Below, one piece after another: positions 1 through 12,690 of a DNA stretch of 64,000 nt. Made by a program: the position numbers and the translations under genes. Source of the DNA: Glandiceps talaboti (taxonomy: Eukaryota > Hemichordata > Enteropneusta > Spengelidae); the NCBI RefSeq assembly GCF_964340395.1, contig NC_135552.1:23700681-23764680 (forward strand). The letters run 5' to 3'. The first letter of the stretch is position 1. Each line of letters begins with the position of its first letter. The notes under the pieces were generated by a model. The model ran no database searches. It saw only the letters and a program-made list of their open reading frames with translations, and was not told the DNA's origin.

Positions 1-289
1 ATGGGATATGATAGACTTGTGTGCATGGGAAAACAACTGACGATGAGTACACTTTCATGCATCGATATGATGTGTAGGGTCATGATTATAGACATGAAGG
101 ATCCAAGTTATTGGCTTGGCAATGAAAGGGTTTACAAGAAACTCAGTGTGCCACTATAAGCTCAAACACTCATACTTTGTGAGGTATAATGTTGAGGAGA
201 AAATCGTTCTAGGAGTCATGATCATATATTCAGTCAGATAACACAAGTCTCGAGCAGGTTGAGGTAGTTCTCTTTTTGGAGGATGTGGT

Positions 290-305
290 GGTCCTGAAAA
301 GGACC
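290..305 (-). terminator. Histone 3' stem-loop of H2B copy 1
   Basis: Read on the minus strand this is GGTCCTTTTCAGGACC, the canonical 16-base stem-loop of replication-dependent histone mRNAs: six-base stem, TTTC loop. It lies 29 bases past the H2B stop. A purine-rich stretch suitable for U7 snRNA pairing follows at about 265-280. It is bound by SLBP and directs cleavage without polyadenylation (family knowledge). Confidence 0.93.
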
Positions 306-334
306 GTTTGGTTTGTGTATGCTGGGCATACGAT

Positions 335-703
335 TTACTTGGAGCTGGTGTATTTGGTGACGGCTTTGGTACCCTCACTGACGGCGTGCTTGGCAAGCTC
401 ACCGGGCAGCAAGAGACGTACAGCAGTCTGGATCTCTCTGCTGGTGATGGTGGATCTCTTGTTGTAGAGGGCAAGACGGGAAGCTTCAGCGGCAATACGC
501 TCGAAGATATCGTTGACGAAGCTGTTCATGATAGACATGGCCTTGGATGAGATACCAGTGTCTGGGTGAACCTGCTTCATGACTTTGTAGATGTAGATAC
601 CATAGCTTTCCTTCCTTTTCCTCTTTCTCTTCTTGTCGCCACCACGGGCGGCTTTAGCCTTACCGGCTTTCTTGGCTGCTTTACCACTTACTTTAGGAGG
701 CAT
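335..703 (-). CDS. H2B: Histone H2B, copy 1
   Basis: A 122-residue intronless core histone H2B, which pairs with H2A in the nucleosome. The N-terminal tail is lysine-rich ([20 protein letters not shown]) and is followed by the [10 protein letters not shown] block. The histone fold contains [20 protein letters not shown], and the C-terminus ends in AVTKYTSSK, whose AVTKY is the usual ubiquitinated segment. The start is the only ATG giving a standard-length H2B. The gene is divergent from H2A at 1037, with a 333-bp shared promoter containing an octamer and a TATA box on this strand. It ends in a histone stem-loop, so it should be S-phase expressed (inference). It differs from the second copy by one residue: Ile91 here, Val91 there. 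Confidence 0.98.
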   Translation of the reverse strand: MPPKVSGKAAKKAGKAKAARGGDKKRKRKRKESYGIYIYKVMKQVHPDTGISSKAMSIMNSFVNDIFERIAAEASRLALYNKRSTITSREIQTAVRLLLPGELAKHAVSEGTKAVTKYTSSK

Positions 704-1414
<711 letters not shown>

Positions 1415-1449
1415 ATTGTTTGTCTTTTACAGTCAGACACAAACAAAAC

Positions 1450-1465
1450 GGCCCTTTTCAGGGCC
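1450..1465 (+). terminator. Histone 3' stem-loop of H2A copy 1
   Basis: GGCCCTTTTCAGGGCC, a perfect six-base stem with TTTC loop, 35 bases after the H2A stop. A purine-rich AAAAGAGAA follows at about 1479-1488, as expected for a histone downstream element that pairs with U7 snRNA. Confidence 0.94.
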
Positions 1466-1590
1466 AACACATCCTCCCAAAAGAGAACTACTATATCCAT
1501 AAAGTTTATGTATGTATGTATGTATGCTTTGTTTGTAAATTGTATACTACCGTAGTATGCCTGTGTGTCTGATGTGTATGTATGTATGTA

Positions 1591-2655
1591 CAGGGCCGTA
1601 GCCTGACCAAATTGCCAAGGGGAACAGAACTTTGTCTTGATGCAATCATGCATTTAAAATTTAGAAAAACGCTAATTTACATAAATTTGCATGTGATTTC
1701 ATTAATATCTATTTTAGCATTAAATATCATATGTAAGGTCAGAAAAAATAAAAAATGCTGGTCTCAAATAAGTAACACAACAATATAATCATTTTCTTTA
1801 CCCAACTCCCAAAACTGTTATGGCCTCGTTTATGTCGGAACCCAAGGTGAACTCAGTGAATTCTCCTTGCCATTATCATTATAATGGAAATTGAAGTTTG
1901 GATTTTGATGTCGAAGGTACAGCTCTGTTTACAAATTCAGGACCATTCTTTCCATAGCAAAATGAACTGCGGAATAACGCTAGTGTCAGTGTGCCATGAG
2001 ATAATTATATCAAACAACATTTTAACCAAAGACAACGTCGAACACAATTATTGAAAGAAATATCTTCAAATAGTGGATCTTAAACTGCGTACCTAGATTA
2101 ATAGTTTTTCATGGCCACCAAATATTCCAAAAAGAGATCTGCCGTTTTATCAGTATGAAATGTTGTAATATAAGGAACAAGATGTAAATGAGATCGAGCG
2201 CATCTTCGGAGTCACTGCATGCAGCATAGCAGGCGACCTCACATTGAACGACTTTTTCCGTCTTTTTTGAGTTTCACTCGCTGACATTATAATTGCGACT
2301 TGCTATCTTCAAATGAAGGAGACTTTCAAGACTACTGTTAATCGCGGAAAATGCCCAGTGTATGTGCGCACTTCTTATGTATTTTCCCGCACAAAGAATT
2401 TTGAATTTGCTGCAAAAAGTTACAATTTTTAACTGGACACATTTTTATTCAAAGTTAAGCCAGCGTACAATAGGCGATATAAGATACATATTAGCCAGGA
2501 GTCAGGGTACAGTCACTTTAGTGAATGCTAGGAATCGTCACGTAAATAACGATTTTAATAACATCGCTATGTATTCAAAAAGTAGCTTTTTTTCTTTCTT
2601 TTTTCCAAAACCTCAGGGGGGCAGCTGCCCCCCCCCCCCGCAGGCTACGGTACTG
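1591..2655. mobile_element. hAT-like non-autonomous transposon
   Basis: A 1,065-bp insertion present in histone copy 1 and absent from copy 2, so both the filled and the empty site can be read. Its ends are CAGGGCCGTAGCCTG and, inverted, CAGTACCGTAGCCTG, a 13/15 match. CAG...CTG ends with a CGTAGCC core are typical of animal hAT elements. Just inside the right end is a palindrome, GGGGGCAGCTGCCCCC. The insertion lies in a TATG repeat, so the 8-bp target duplication (ATGTATGT) cannot be fixed to the base. No transposase reading frame is visible. Family assignment is inferred from ends and target-site length. Confidence 0.75.
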
Positions 2656-2843
2656 ATGTATGTTGAGCGGTCGCCGGCGGCGCTGCACATAGAAGTTCTT
2701 CTAACCTGTTGTGTGCCACTCACGTTGTGGTTTACGCGGCCTCTCAAAGTGAAAGGCGCATTTATTGATTATTTGTCCTTGTATTTCAGCCTTTGTGACC
2801 TCAAATAAAATAGGGACGAACATATGTGAACAATTTCAGACCA

Positions 2844-4029
2844 TAACATCCTTGTACACCAGTTCCTATACTTATGTGAATTCAGAGCCCTCCCCCGGCA
2901 CTTATTTCCCCAGATATGTTTTAGAATACAATAAAATATCGATAATATTGAGATACTTCGCAAATAATATATGACAGGGGTAAAATAACACGGGTTATAT
3001 TGAGTTTCGCGGCGTATGGACTTACTTATTTTACCACTTTCATATTATTTTCCAAGTATCTCAATAAAATCGATATTTTATTGTACTCTTCCAAGATATA
3101 TGCTTTGACATATAGGGGAATATTGATGCAGGCACCTTGGATTTGACCGTAACACTGTGGATGAATGCATATCAAGGGATGGCATGCAATCATGCCGGTG
3201 TACGGCCCAAGGTCTTGGCTATCTTGCTTGACAATGTCGTTCACCAGATAATGGGCCAGTGTGTCGAGTCATTATAAGCCAAGTCTAGCAATCGTATGGA
3301 TCAACTTTAATTCCAAATGACCACTTTCATCAACCCGTCCCATTTCAACCCGTCCCAATTTCAGTGCACTGGATTTCTGGTCTGATTGTTTGTTATATTT
3401 TTCATTATCTGTTAACAATGAAGGTCTGATTTTCCGACCAAAACAAGGGAGGGATAAAACAAACTGAAAAGTCAGTATATCGTATGCACAGTGTTTTTAT
3501 GTAATTTTGAAAGAGTGGGAAGAGTTGAAATTGTGACGGTGTGAATCGCAACCATATAAATCATAGTGCAGAACCTTGGAATTGGTGAAGAAATGATCGA
3601 CATGTTTGAAAAGGAAAAATGGCGGGAAAAGAGTATGGAAATGTAGATATCTGTGAATGAGAAAAAAAGCTTTCATCATAGACCCTCCATGCATCGATAT
3701 TTAAACAATAAACTATCCTAGTTATTGTCTTTGCGACGAAAAGGCGCCGTAAAACAATAAACTCCGCAACGTATCTCCCCCTATACCTCCATATTGTACC
3801 GAAGTATCGCCCACAGCTGTGGGTGACACTTCCTTTTTTGTACCATAGACCCTACAGTGTTGTCATTTAGTATACAGTATTTCCTGCAGTAAATGAGTAC
3901 AAAATAAGCTTGAACCTTCAATTACGTTCGCATCTCACACTTTGCAGTTTTTCATTGTAAATTTTACCCGGCGTTGGAATTGGTCCTGAAAACGACCGAT
4001 GTATTTCGAAAGAAAGGAGCACTAAGGGA
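2844..4029. other. Spacer between the histone copies
   Basis: About 1.2 kb between the two duplicated blocks, with no gene found. It holds an inverted repeat at 2928-3088, two short CATAGACCCT motifs at about 3679 and 3844, and a degenerate histone-type stem-loop on the minus strand at 3982-3997. The latter is GGTCGTTTTCAGGACC with one mispaired stem position and may be a remnant of a lost histone 3' end. Confidence 0.6.
2928..3088. repeat. Inverted repeat with about 43-bp arms
   Basis: The left arm at about 2928-2970 and the right arm at about 3046-3088 are reverse complements with roughly 39 of 43 positions matching. Both contain ATAAAATATCGAT and TGAGATACTT. The loop is about 75 bp. No clear target duplication was found. 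It may be a decayed foldback element. Confidence 0.7.
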
Positions 4030-4318
4030 ATGGGATATGATAGACTTGTGTGCATGGGAAAACAGCTGACGATGAGTACACTTTCATGCATCGATATGAT
4101 ATGTAGGGTCATGATTATAGACATGAAGGATCCCAGTTATTGTCTTGGCAATGAAAGGGTTTACAAGAAACACAGTGTGCCACTATAAGCTCAAGCACTC
4201 ATATTTTGTGAGGTATAATGTTGAGGAGAAAATCGTTCTAGGAGTCATGATCATATATTCAGTCAGATAACACAAGTCTCGAGCAGGTTGAGGTAGTTCT
4301 CTTTTTGGAGGATGTGGT

Positions 4319-4334
4319 GGTCCTGAAAAGGACC
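4319..4334 (-). terminator. Histone 3' stem-loop of H2B copy 2
   Basis: GGTCCTTTTCAGGACC on the minus strand, identical in sequence and spacing to the element of copy 1. Confidence 0.93.
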
Positions 4335-4363
4335 GTTTGGTTTGTGTATGCTGGGCATACGAT

Positions 4364-4732
4364 TTACTTGGAGCTGGTGTATTTGGTGACGGCTTTGGTA
4401 CCCTCACTGACGGCGTGCTTGGCAAGCTCACCGGGCAGCAAGAGACGTACAGCAGTCTGGACTTCTCTGCTGGTAATGGTGGATCTCTTGTTGTAGAGGG
4501 CAAGACGGGAAGCTTCAGCGGCAATACGCTCGAAGATATCGTTGACGAAGCTGTTCATGATAGACATGGCCTTGGATGAGATACCAGTGTCTGGGTGAAC
4601 TTGCTTCATGACTTTGTAGATGTAGATACCATAGCTTTCCTTCCTTTTCCTCTTTCTCTTCTTGTCGCCACCACGGGCGGCTTTAGCCTTACCGGCTTTC
4701 TTGGCTGCTTTACCACTTACTTTAGGAGGCAT
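4364..4732 (-). CDS. H2B: Histone H2B, copy 2
   Basis: A 122-residue core histone H2B, the second member of the tandem duplication. It has the same tail ([20 protein letters not shown]), histone fold and [10 protein letters not shown]-terminus as copy 1. One residue differs: Val91 in TSREVQTAV against Ile91 in copy 1, at a conservative position. It has its own octamer and TATA box in the divergent promoter and a histone stem-loop 29 bases past the stop. No introns, and no polyadenylation signal in the expected place. Confidence 0.98.
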   Translation of the reverse strand: MPPKVSGKAAKKAGKAKAARGGDKKRKRKRKESYGIYIYKVMKQVHPDTGISSKAMSIMNSFVNDIFERIAAEASRLALYNKRSTITSREVQTAVRLLLPGELAKHAVSEGTKAVTKYTSSK

Positions 4733-5442
<710 letters not shown>

Positions 5443-5477
5443 ATCGTTTGTCTTTAACAGTCAGACACAAACAAAAC

Positions 5478-5493
5478 GGCCCTTTTCAGGGCC
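5478..5493 (+). terminator. Histone 3' stem-loop of H2A copy 2
   Basis: GGCCCTTTTCAGGGCC, 35 bases after the H2A stop, followed by the same purine-rich element as in copy 1. Confidence 0.94.
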
Positions 5494-6241
5494 AACACAT
5501 CCTCCCAAAAGAGAACTACTATATCCATAAAGTTTATGTATGTATGTATGTATGTATGTATGTATGTATGTATGTTTTGTTTGTAAATTGTATACTACCG
5601 TAGTATGCCTGTGTGACTGATGTGTATGTATGTATGTATGTTGTGCGGTCGCCGGCGGCGCTGCACATAGAAGTTCTTCTAACCTGCTGTGTGCCGCTCA
5701 CGTTGTGGTTTACGCGGCATCTCAAAGTGAAAGGCGCAATTATTGATTATTTGTGCTGGAATTTCACCCTTTGTGACCTCAAATGAAATAGAGACGAACA
5801 TATGTGAACAATTTCAGACCATAACGTCCTTGTACACCCAGCACATTTGGGTTTCTGTACGGTTCACTAGTACATACCTGAGTGGATCAATTGTGTACAT
5901 GGCTGTTTGAAATCAGTATAAATTTAAATGATCTACGATGCATACAACCAAACAACACTTTTCAAGGCCACCACATTACTGAAGGGAAAAAAACAGAGAA
6001 CCACTCATTATAAAGTCAATGTATGGAGGTGGAACAATGTGTACAAATTAATACACGTATTTCCTTAGGTATCAAAGATATTTAATAATTGCGACATTCA
6101 ATAGTATAACATATAACAGTACTGATTGCTAATGATGTTGCAGGGTGGTGGCGAATACATGTACATGTAGAACTGATAGAAAAACATCTGTTTCATTAAA
6201 ATTAATTACGTACCATAGACATTGGCGAGAGAGAGAAAGAG

Positions 6242-6264
6242 AGTGTGTGTGTCTGTGTGTGTGT

Positions 6265-6319
<55 letters not shown>
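6242..6319. repeat. (TG)n microsatellite
   Basis: Near-pure TG dinucleotide repeat with a few TCTG interruptions in its first third. Confidence 0.95.
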
Positions 6320-6322
<3 letters not shown>

Positions 6323-6498
6323 TACAATGGCTATACAATAGTTGACATTTGTAAACAATTAATCATCATATTTGACATTACAGGTTGAGGAATGCGCGTT
6401 TTCATTGTTTGTGTACAATAAAAGAATATGTATGGTAGCCCTTCAATAGCCTGCATCGTGGATCATTTAGGTTGGTGACCAATAATGAAGTGCTATCA

Positions 6499-6924
6499 CA
6501 GGGTGCTCAGGCTCATTTAGTTCTGTTTACAAATATAAACAAAACAAAATAAACATACAAGTAAACAAACAAACAAACAAAATAAACTGACAAATGAGTA
6601 GATACATACATGAGTAAACGACAACAAACCAACGAACAACCAAACACTGCCCCCCCCCCCGAAATGGTCACATATAACCCACGGTTATTTCCATATGTGA
6701 CCATTTCGGGGGGGAGGGGGGGGCAGTGTTTGGTTGTTCGTTGGTTTGTTGTCGTTTACTCGTTTATGTATCTACTCATTTGTCAGTATATTTTGTTTGT
6801 TTGTTTACTTGTTTATTTGTTTGTTTGTTTGTTTTTGTTTGTTTGTTTGTTTGTTTGTTTACTTGTATGTTTGTTTTGTTTTGTTTATATTTGTAAACAG
6901 AACTAAATGAGCCTGAGCACCCTG
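6499..6924. mobile_element. Foldback (long inverted repeat) element
   Basis: A 426-bp near-palindrome. The left arm runs from 6499 to about 6675 and the right arm from about 6693 to 6924, with a 17-bp centre. Ends are CAGGGTGCTCAGG and its complement. The 9-bp direct repeat GTGCTATCA lies immediately left (6490-6498) and two bases beyond the right end (6927-6935). That fits a transposed hAT-like foldback element. The right arm has an expanded TTTG tract and a longer G run. It has no coding capacity. Confidence 0.82.
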
Positions 6925-7904
6925 TGGTGCTATCAACATACTTCTAAAAGTCTTCAGTAACAAACAAGTACCTAACGATAAAAAAATTTCAAGGGCGTGG
7001 CATGGGGCATTTAGAATCGCCTTCGTGGAAACATGATCATACGATTTAAAAAAATGGATTTAATTTGTTTGTTGTTGTACTGGGAATTCAACTCCCAGCG
7101 ATTTGTGTACAGTGTATATAAATACAAATGTAGACTTCTGCAAAAATGGTGTTAGCTTATAAAGCCTTGTTCTGTAGGTATTGGATTAGTGTAATAACGT
7201 ATTACACTTTGTACCGGAACTGTAGTCTATAGAGTACACGCTTTTCTAAAATGAAATCATCATACATTCCAAAGCTTGAAGTAAACTTGATCCATTTTAA
7301 CCTCAAAATAAAAAGCACACGAAATAGATGGTCAATGGATTATACATATCCTGGTTCATAACACCGTTCTTTAATCAACCAATCCCGACTTTTCTTCCAT
7401 ATATATTTGTGTAATCATAACCGTCTAGCTAATACTACAAATTTTATTGATTTATCAGTTTACACACATCCTAAAAGCGGAATATACGAGATGATTTCAA
7501 ATCTGTTTTGCTGTAATTTGGATACCTTGGTACACAACTATGGTATGCGAGTCATGAGAGTTCCTGTAATGGGTCACGTCCCGGGCATCAAATGTCAACA
7601 ATATAATGTAGTTCGTCATTTACGGAGAACTGGTGGATCAATAATACGTGGAATCGTTATTGAAATGAAAGTTCAAAAGAGAATCCAATAAATACATTTC
7701 ATCAAACCAATTGGGTTAACCCTGGCCCTGGCCATAAACTTGCATATTGTCCGCCATATATAGGGTCGTATTAACATGACCTGTTAACGGACAAATTATA
7801 TCACGTATTACATACATATGTACTGTACTGTACGAGACTATTAATTTTCTCATCGGTGTAAATAAAGGGCCGCTCGAATTCTTAACTTCCAACCATCCCT
7901 ATAT

Positions 7905-10090
7905 TCACACGTACATTACTTTGATAGCGTGTCGGTTCCCTTCCTCGGTGACTGTGATAGCAATTCGCTGTGGTCCATACTTGCTGACCGCTACACGTAT
8001 TGGATTGGTGAGTTCACCGAATTTTACATGTTGGATGAAGTTACCGTATACGTCATATTGACTCAACCTATTGTTACCAGAGTCACATACATAAATGTTG
8101 TCGATGTCATCCACGTCGATGCCGCGAGGATTCATGAATTGGTTGTCTTTGGATCCTCTGGATCCAAAGTGGCTCACGTATTCCCCACCAGTGTTAAGGA
8201 TGACGACTCGATGATTGTTGGTGTCCGATACGACCATTTGGTTTTTGGAATTGACACGTACTGAGCTCGGTTGACTTAACCACGAAGAACCTTTCGAAAT
8301 GCCTTTGGTATTGAATACTTTCTCCAGTTTTCCCTCGGTTGTGAATTTCTTTATGCAGTGCTTTCTCAAGGTCTGCCAATCGGTCACAAGCACGCTCTGT
8401 CCGTCTCTAGTGAGAGCAATGCTTTCAGGATTAGTCAATTCACCCTGCCCGAATGTTCTGATCAGTTCGTTTCTCTCGTTACATACAACCACCTGTTTGT
8501 TCATATTGTCCGTAGTGAAGTATCGCCCATCTTCGGACACCGCGATATCATTAGGTGTAAATGGTTTGGGGAAATGACTTGGGAAAGTGATGGTAGATGT
8601 GTGGTTTCCCCACGAGTCAAGAACTTGTAGTTTACTGTTGTTTTTATCAGCCACAACCAGTCGATTTTTATGATTCATGGTTACACCATCTGGGTTCATG
8701 GGTTTTTCACCCCTTGATGTTGATTGACCGATCGCCTTCACCACTCCCTTCTGAGGAATAACTTTGATATCGAAAGGAGAGTCCCTCAATGGTTCACCCC
8801 CTACAGACAGTCTCAAGACATGCTTCCCTTCATCCTGGAAATTCAACGTCAGCGTATGAGAGCCATCTGGAAAATCATCGATGTCGACAACCTTGGTTTT
8901 CCCACTTGGATCAGTCGACTCCGCTTTGACTGCATTGTATGCCGCGATGTTCTTGTTTTCTCTATCCCTGGTTGAAATGACAATGTTCTGTTTTTCTCCA
9001 ACTCTCAGTACACTTTTCACTGATGTGTAAAGGATGCATGATCTGATTCGAATTCGAAATCCCCACACTCACTTGGGGTGAGTGGTACATCCATGGCCTG
9101 AAGATGGAGAATTTTAGATGCCACTCCTTTTTGTGACATCAAGTACTCAGCGGGGGTTGCGTAACTCAACAGGGTATTGGCGAAGGACCAAGCACTACTA
9201 ACCATGGCGTCGATCTGTTGTAGTTCGTCTAGTTGGTTACTCAGTGCTTTCGTTTTGTGCGATGCGACTTGTTTTAGCTCCTCTTTTGCCCTTGCTTTCA
9301 TCTGCTGTATCTGGTTTATCATTTTACTTGCCTGGTCATCGATTCTACCATCGGCATCCGTGAGACATCCTGATACTTTCTCTGCCTCCAGTTTTACTGT
9401 CGAAATTGCTTGCTTTAGGTCTTCTGTTTTCAATTTCAAGCCTTGAAGCGATTGCCTTAATTCGAACTTCTTAAGCTTAGTAACCTCATCTAAGCTGACA
9501 ATCTTGTGATCTGGTTGGCGATGTTCAACCAAAGAACACTTCTGACACAAAGGAACATCACAGGTAGCACAAAACGAAAGGATTTCATTTTCAGGATGAC
9601 GATTACACCTTACCATAGGTTGGTAGTTTGCTTCACCTTCAGATTGACCCTGGCGTTGTATAATAGGAAACAATTGGTGACTCCTGGATCGGCCTTGACT
9701 TATGTGCTTCTTAGTACAACCGGCACAGAATCGCACTGCACAATCCTCACACAGGACGGTAGCTGGTCTACTAGCACATTCAATGCACGTTTGTGTATTC
9801 TGTAACCCTTCACTCCTTATATTCTCGAGGCATTCCGACAATGAAGTTAGAAAGAAATTCTGCTTTAAACACCTCACTCCATTTGCACCAATGTTGGAGC
9901 ACTGACGACACACAGGGCATATTACCTTCTCGGCGTTTTCACCTATCCACTCTTCAAGACACTGTCCACAGAAAGAGTGAAGGCAGGACAGCGTTTTCGG
10001 ATCCTTGTAAATTTCAAAACAAATCGCACATTTCAAAAATCCATCTTGTATTAGACCTGCCACGTCATGCGGCGAGGTAGCTGTGGCCAT
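7905..10090 (-). pseudogene. TRIM-NHL protein gene with a frameshift
   Basis: An intronless TRIM-NHL reading frame broken in one place. The first part (10090-9017) encodes a RING finger with C21, C24, C36, H38, C41, C44, C58 and C61. B-box 1 follows (about 102-139), then B-box 2 (C162, H165, C174, C177, C182, C185, H190, H195) and a coiled coil (about 200-300). It stops after DHASFTHQ. The second part starts in another frame around 9018-9040 with SVKSVLRVGEKQNI and gives the filamin-type domain and NHL repeats, ending KVMYV at 7905. The intact neighbour at 12691-14910 is collinear across the break. TRIM-NHL proteins are RING E3 ubiquitin ligases or RNA/protein-binding regulators (family knowledge). 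The break may be a real one-base indel, a sequencing error, or a 53-base intron (AGTGAGT...CATCAG) that restores frame. I favour an indel because the paralogue codes through this stretch. Confidence 0.8.
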
Positions 10091-10365
10091 TTTCGTTTCA
10101 GTGTGTATATTGTCAAAGCAATCAGAACTTACGGCAATATAAGGCGAGGTTGCACTTTGAATATGTAGAGCTTCAGATCAACACGCAGATGAACTTTGGC
10201 TATACATGGCTGACTAACAGTGTCGATGATATATCACGTGACAATGTTCGTCCGAAGGCTGGGCGGTAGCCGTTGTCACAATATGTCGGATGTGTCACAT
10301 GACGAATGGTGACCCCAAAAAAATTCAAACGTATAAGGCTGCAGCAATTTAATGGACTGCAACAT

Positions 10366-10485
<120 letters not shown>

Positions 10486-10866
10486 TCAGTTTTGCTGTGG
10501 ATGTTTTCGGACATACACTCTAACATATTAACAAAAAAATCTATAACCAGGTATGGATAAGGTCAAGGTGAAAGGTTGTCACTATATTCTTTTCTACAAA
10601 AGTACTTCAATATTGTTATCAATTGTGGCGCCATCAATTGTATTATGTTTGACAAGCTGTCCCAAGCCACCATATGCACACATTAAATGTACACTATCCC
10701 CTGTAATAATTAATCAATATATCTTTAATATGAAATACAGCGACAAACAATACTTATGGCAAACACTATTTCAGTAAAGGTGGAAAAATAGAGAAGTCCA
10801 GACGGAGGGGGGCGGGGGGTTACAAATCTGAACCTTTTTTAACTTCTTTTTTTATTAATTTATATA

Positions 10867-11155
10867 AGGCCTAAAAATTGTTTGGTTCCGGTTACCCTAC
10901 CCCACCTAGCTTTTCAATGCCGACCCTAAATTTTTTTACGAATTCGAGAGAAAAAAAAATAAAACCACAAAAATTGTGTGAAGTCTCACGAGAAATAGTG
11001 GATGTGGAAACTGACATCAACTTAAAAAGACAAAATAATACTGTTCTTCCAATCTGTACTGTACTGTATATCTGATATGAAGAAATAAACAACACAGAAA
11101 CTATTTGGGGGAAAATATAATAAAATAAAAAATCTACCTACCTCACCTCTTCTAA
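10867..11155. repeat. Truncated copy of a dispersed MITE-like repeat
   Basis: It begins TAA-GGCCTAAAAATTG with the segments TTCCGGTTACCC and CCGACCCTAAA. These match in order the left part of the better-preserved element at 48887-49338. A CTACCTACCTCACC segment near 11137 matches that element's inner right part. No matching right end was found, so this copy is probably truncated. Confidence 0.55.
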
Positions 11156-12245
11156 AAATTGAGCATAATCGGAAGCACACAAGTTTTTATTAGACCTAAA
11201 GAGTCTGTGATATGTTTTCAACTTGCTATGATTAACAAACACCTTTCTAAACACCAGACGAATATAAACCCACACAGTGATCATTTTAAGTGACCTAGGG
11301 TTTCAACTTTACATTTCAATGTATACTTCATTAGTATTGCCACTTCGATAACGCAGTAGGCTATTTTCATTAGGCATACTTTGGTAATAAAAAATAAGTG
11401 ACTAACTAGTCCCATAAGGTTAATACAACAAAAACAGTGAACTGTCTACGCACTGTTCTTTCGAACCCGTAGTCTGTAGTGTATGTCGCAAAAAAGACAT
11501 TTATGCATCCTTGTTTACGTCATTTGTTTGTTTGTTTTATTTAGTTTTTTGTGTAGTATATACCTGGCTTTTATTTTGTTCCGCGTAACTTTTAGGACCT
11601 ATTTTTGAGATCAAATATGTTTGCTACTGAACAAGAATTAACTAAGAATTAACTAATTAATTAATTGATTAATTAATTAATTAAGAATTAACTGCTAATG
11701 TGTACTCAAATAATTTGACCATTCTATTTTTGGTCACAATTTTTTGTTTTAATAAACCATGTATTATAATTATCATTATTTTAATTATTATTATTACTAA
11801 CGTTGGAAACCACACACCTCTTTACGGCACCACCAAGGACGTCAGCGGCCCGTGATAGGTTGCCCTGACTTGCTAGAATGTATGAATACATAGTCTCACA
11901 CTATCAGTCATGACTGATGCCCCTAGTGGCGAACTAGTCATTAAAACGTGTAAACTTTGAAGAGAAATGTAAAGTTGAGTCACGTGATATTTCAGATATT
12001 GAGTAGGTCCGAAGTCTGCCCGCTGGATAACTCGGGGTAGGTCCCCCAACAGTTAATTCCGTACGAATTGTAATCCTATATACAACACAAACCATTAAAT
12101 GTATAATGGTCCTGTGTCAAATATCATATCATTCCGTGACCTCATCATGCAGCATATGCATTTACAATCTCCTACAATTTAATCTCTCAAAGTAAAAGTT
12201 ATCTGATTATCTGAGATGTGTTGTCGTAGCATCTCTGTCTATATA

Positions 12246-12408
12246 GTATGTATGTATGTATGTATGTATGTATGTATGTATGTATGTATGTGTGTATGTA
12301 TGTATGTATGTATGTATGTGTGTGTATGTATGTATGTATGTATGTATGTATGTATGTGTGTGTATGTATGTATGTATGTATGTATACGTATGTATATGTA
12401 TGTATGTG

Positions 12409-12490
<82 letters not shown>

Positions 12491-12497
12491 CGTGCAT
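12246..12497. repeat. (TATG)n then (TG)n microsatellite
   Basis: About 250 bp of TATG with TGTG interruptions, followed by about 80 bp of nearly pure TG. It ends 194 bp before the TRIM-NHL ATG at 12691. All reading frames inside it are repeat artefacts. Confidence 0.96.
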
Positions 12498-12690
12498 ATG
12501 TCGTCCGTTAATATAAGCTTATAAATACGTTTCGGCACTTGATGTTACAAAATGATATTTCCTGACAGTAACTTCATGTCCCATTCTTAATGCCCATCTA
12601 AGAGAGTAACACCCCCTGGGCACATTATCAAATATTAAACACAAGACAAGTGACATGAAGCATTACAGTGGGTTCCAGTAACCTGTGAAC

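Larger units (their letters stand above)
5839..7904. other. Intergenic region between histones and TRIM-NHL
   Basis: About 2 kb with no convincing gene. It contains a (TG)n tract at 6242-6319 and a foldback element at 6499-6924. The open frame at 7407-7691 has no recognisable domain, codon bias or splice context, and I do not call it a gene. Confidence 0.6.

Noticed and set aside
154-495. 113-residue frame over the H2B gene (and its copy at 4183-4524)
   Set aside because: Shadow of H2B in another frame. It is duplicated only because the locus is duplicated.
7407-7691. 94-residue frame
   Set aside because: No domain, no signal peptide, no splice partner, AT-rich composition.
9016-9068. 53-base intron in the left TRIM-NHL gene
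   Set aside because: It has plausible GT..AG ends and restores frame, but it is very short and removes GDFEFES, which aligns with coding sequence of the intact paralogue. A frameshift is simpler. Kept as an alternative in the gene entry.
12685-12690. GTG as start of the TRIM-NHL protein
   Set aside because: The ATG at 12691 has a strong context, and non-ATG initiation is not expected here.
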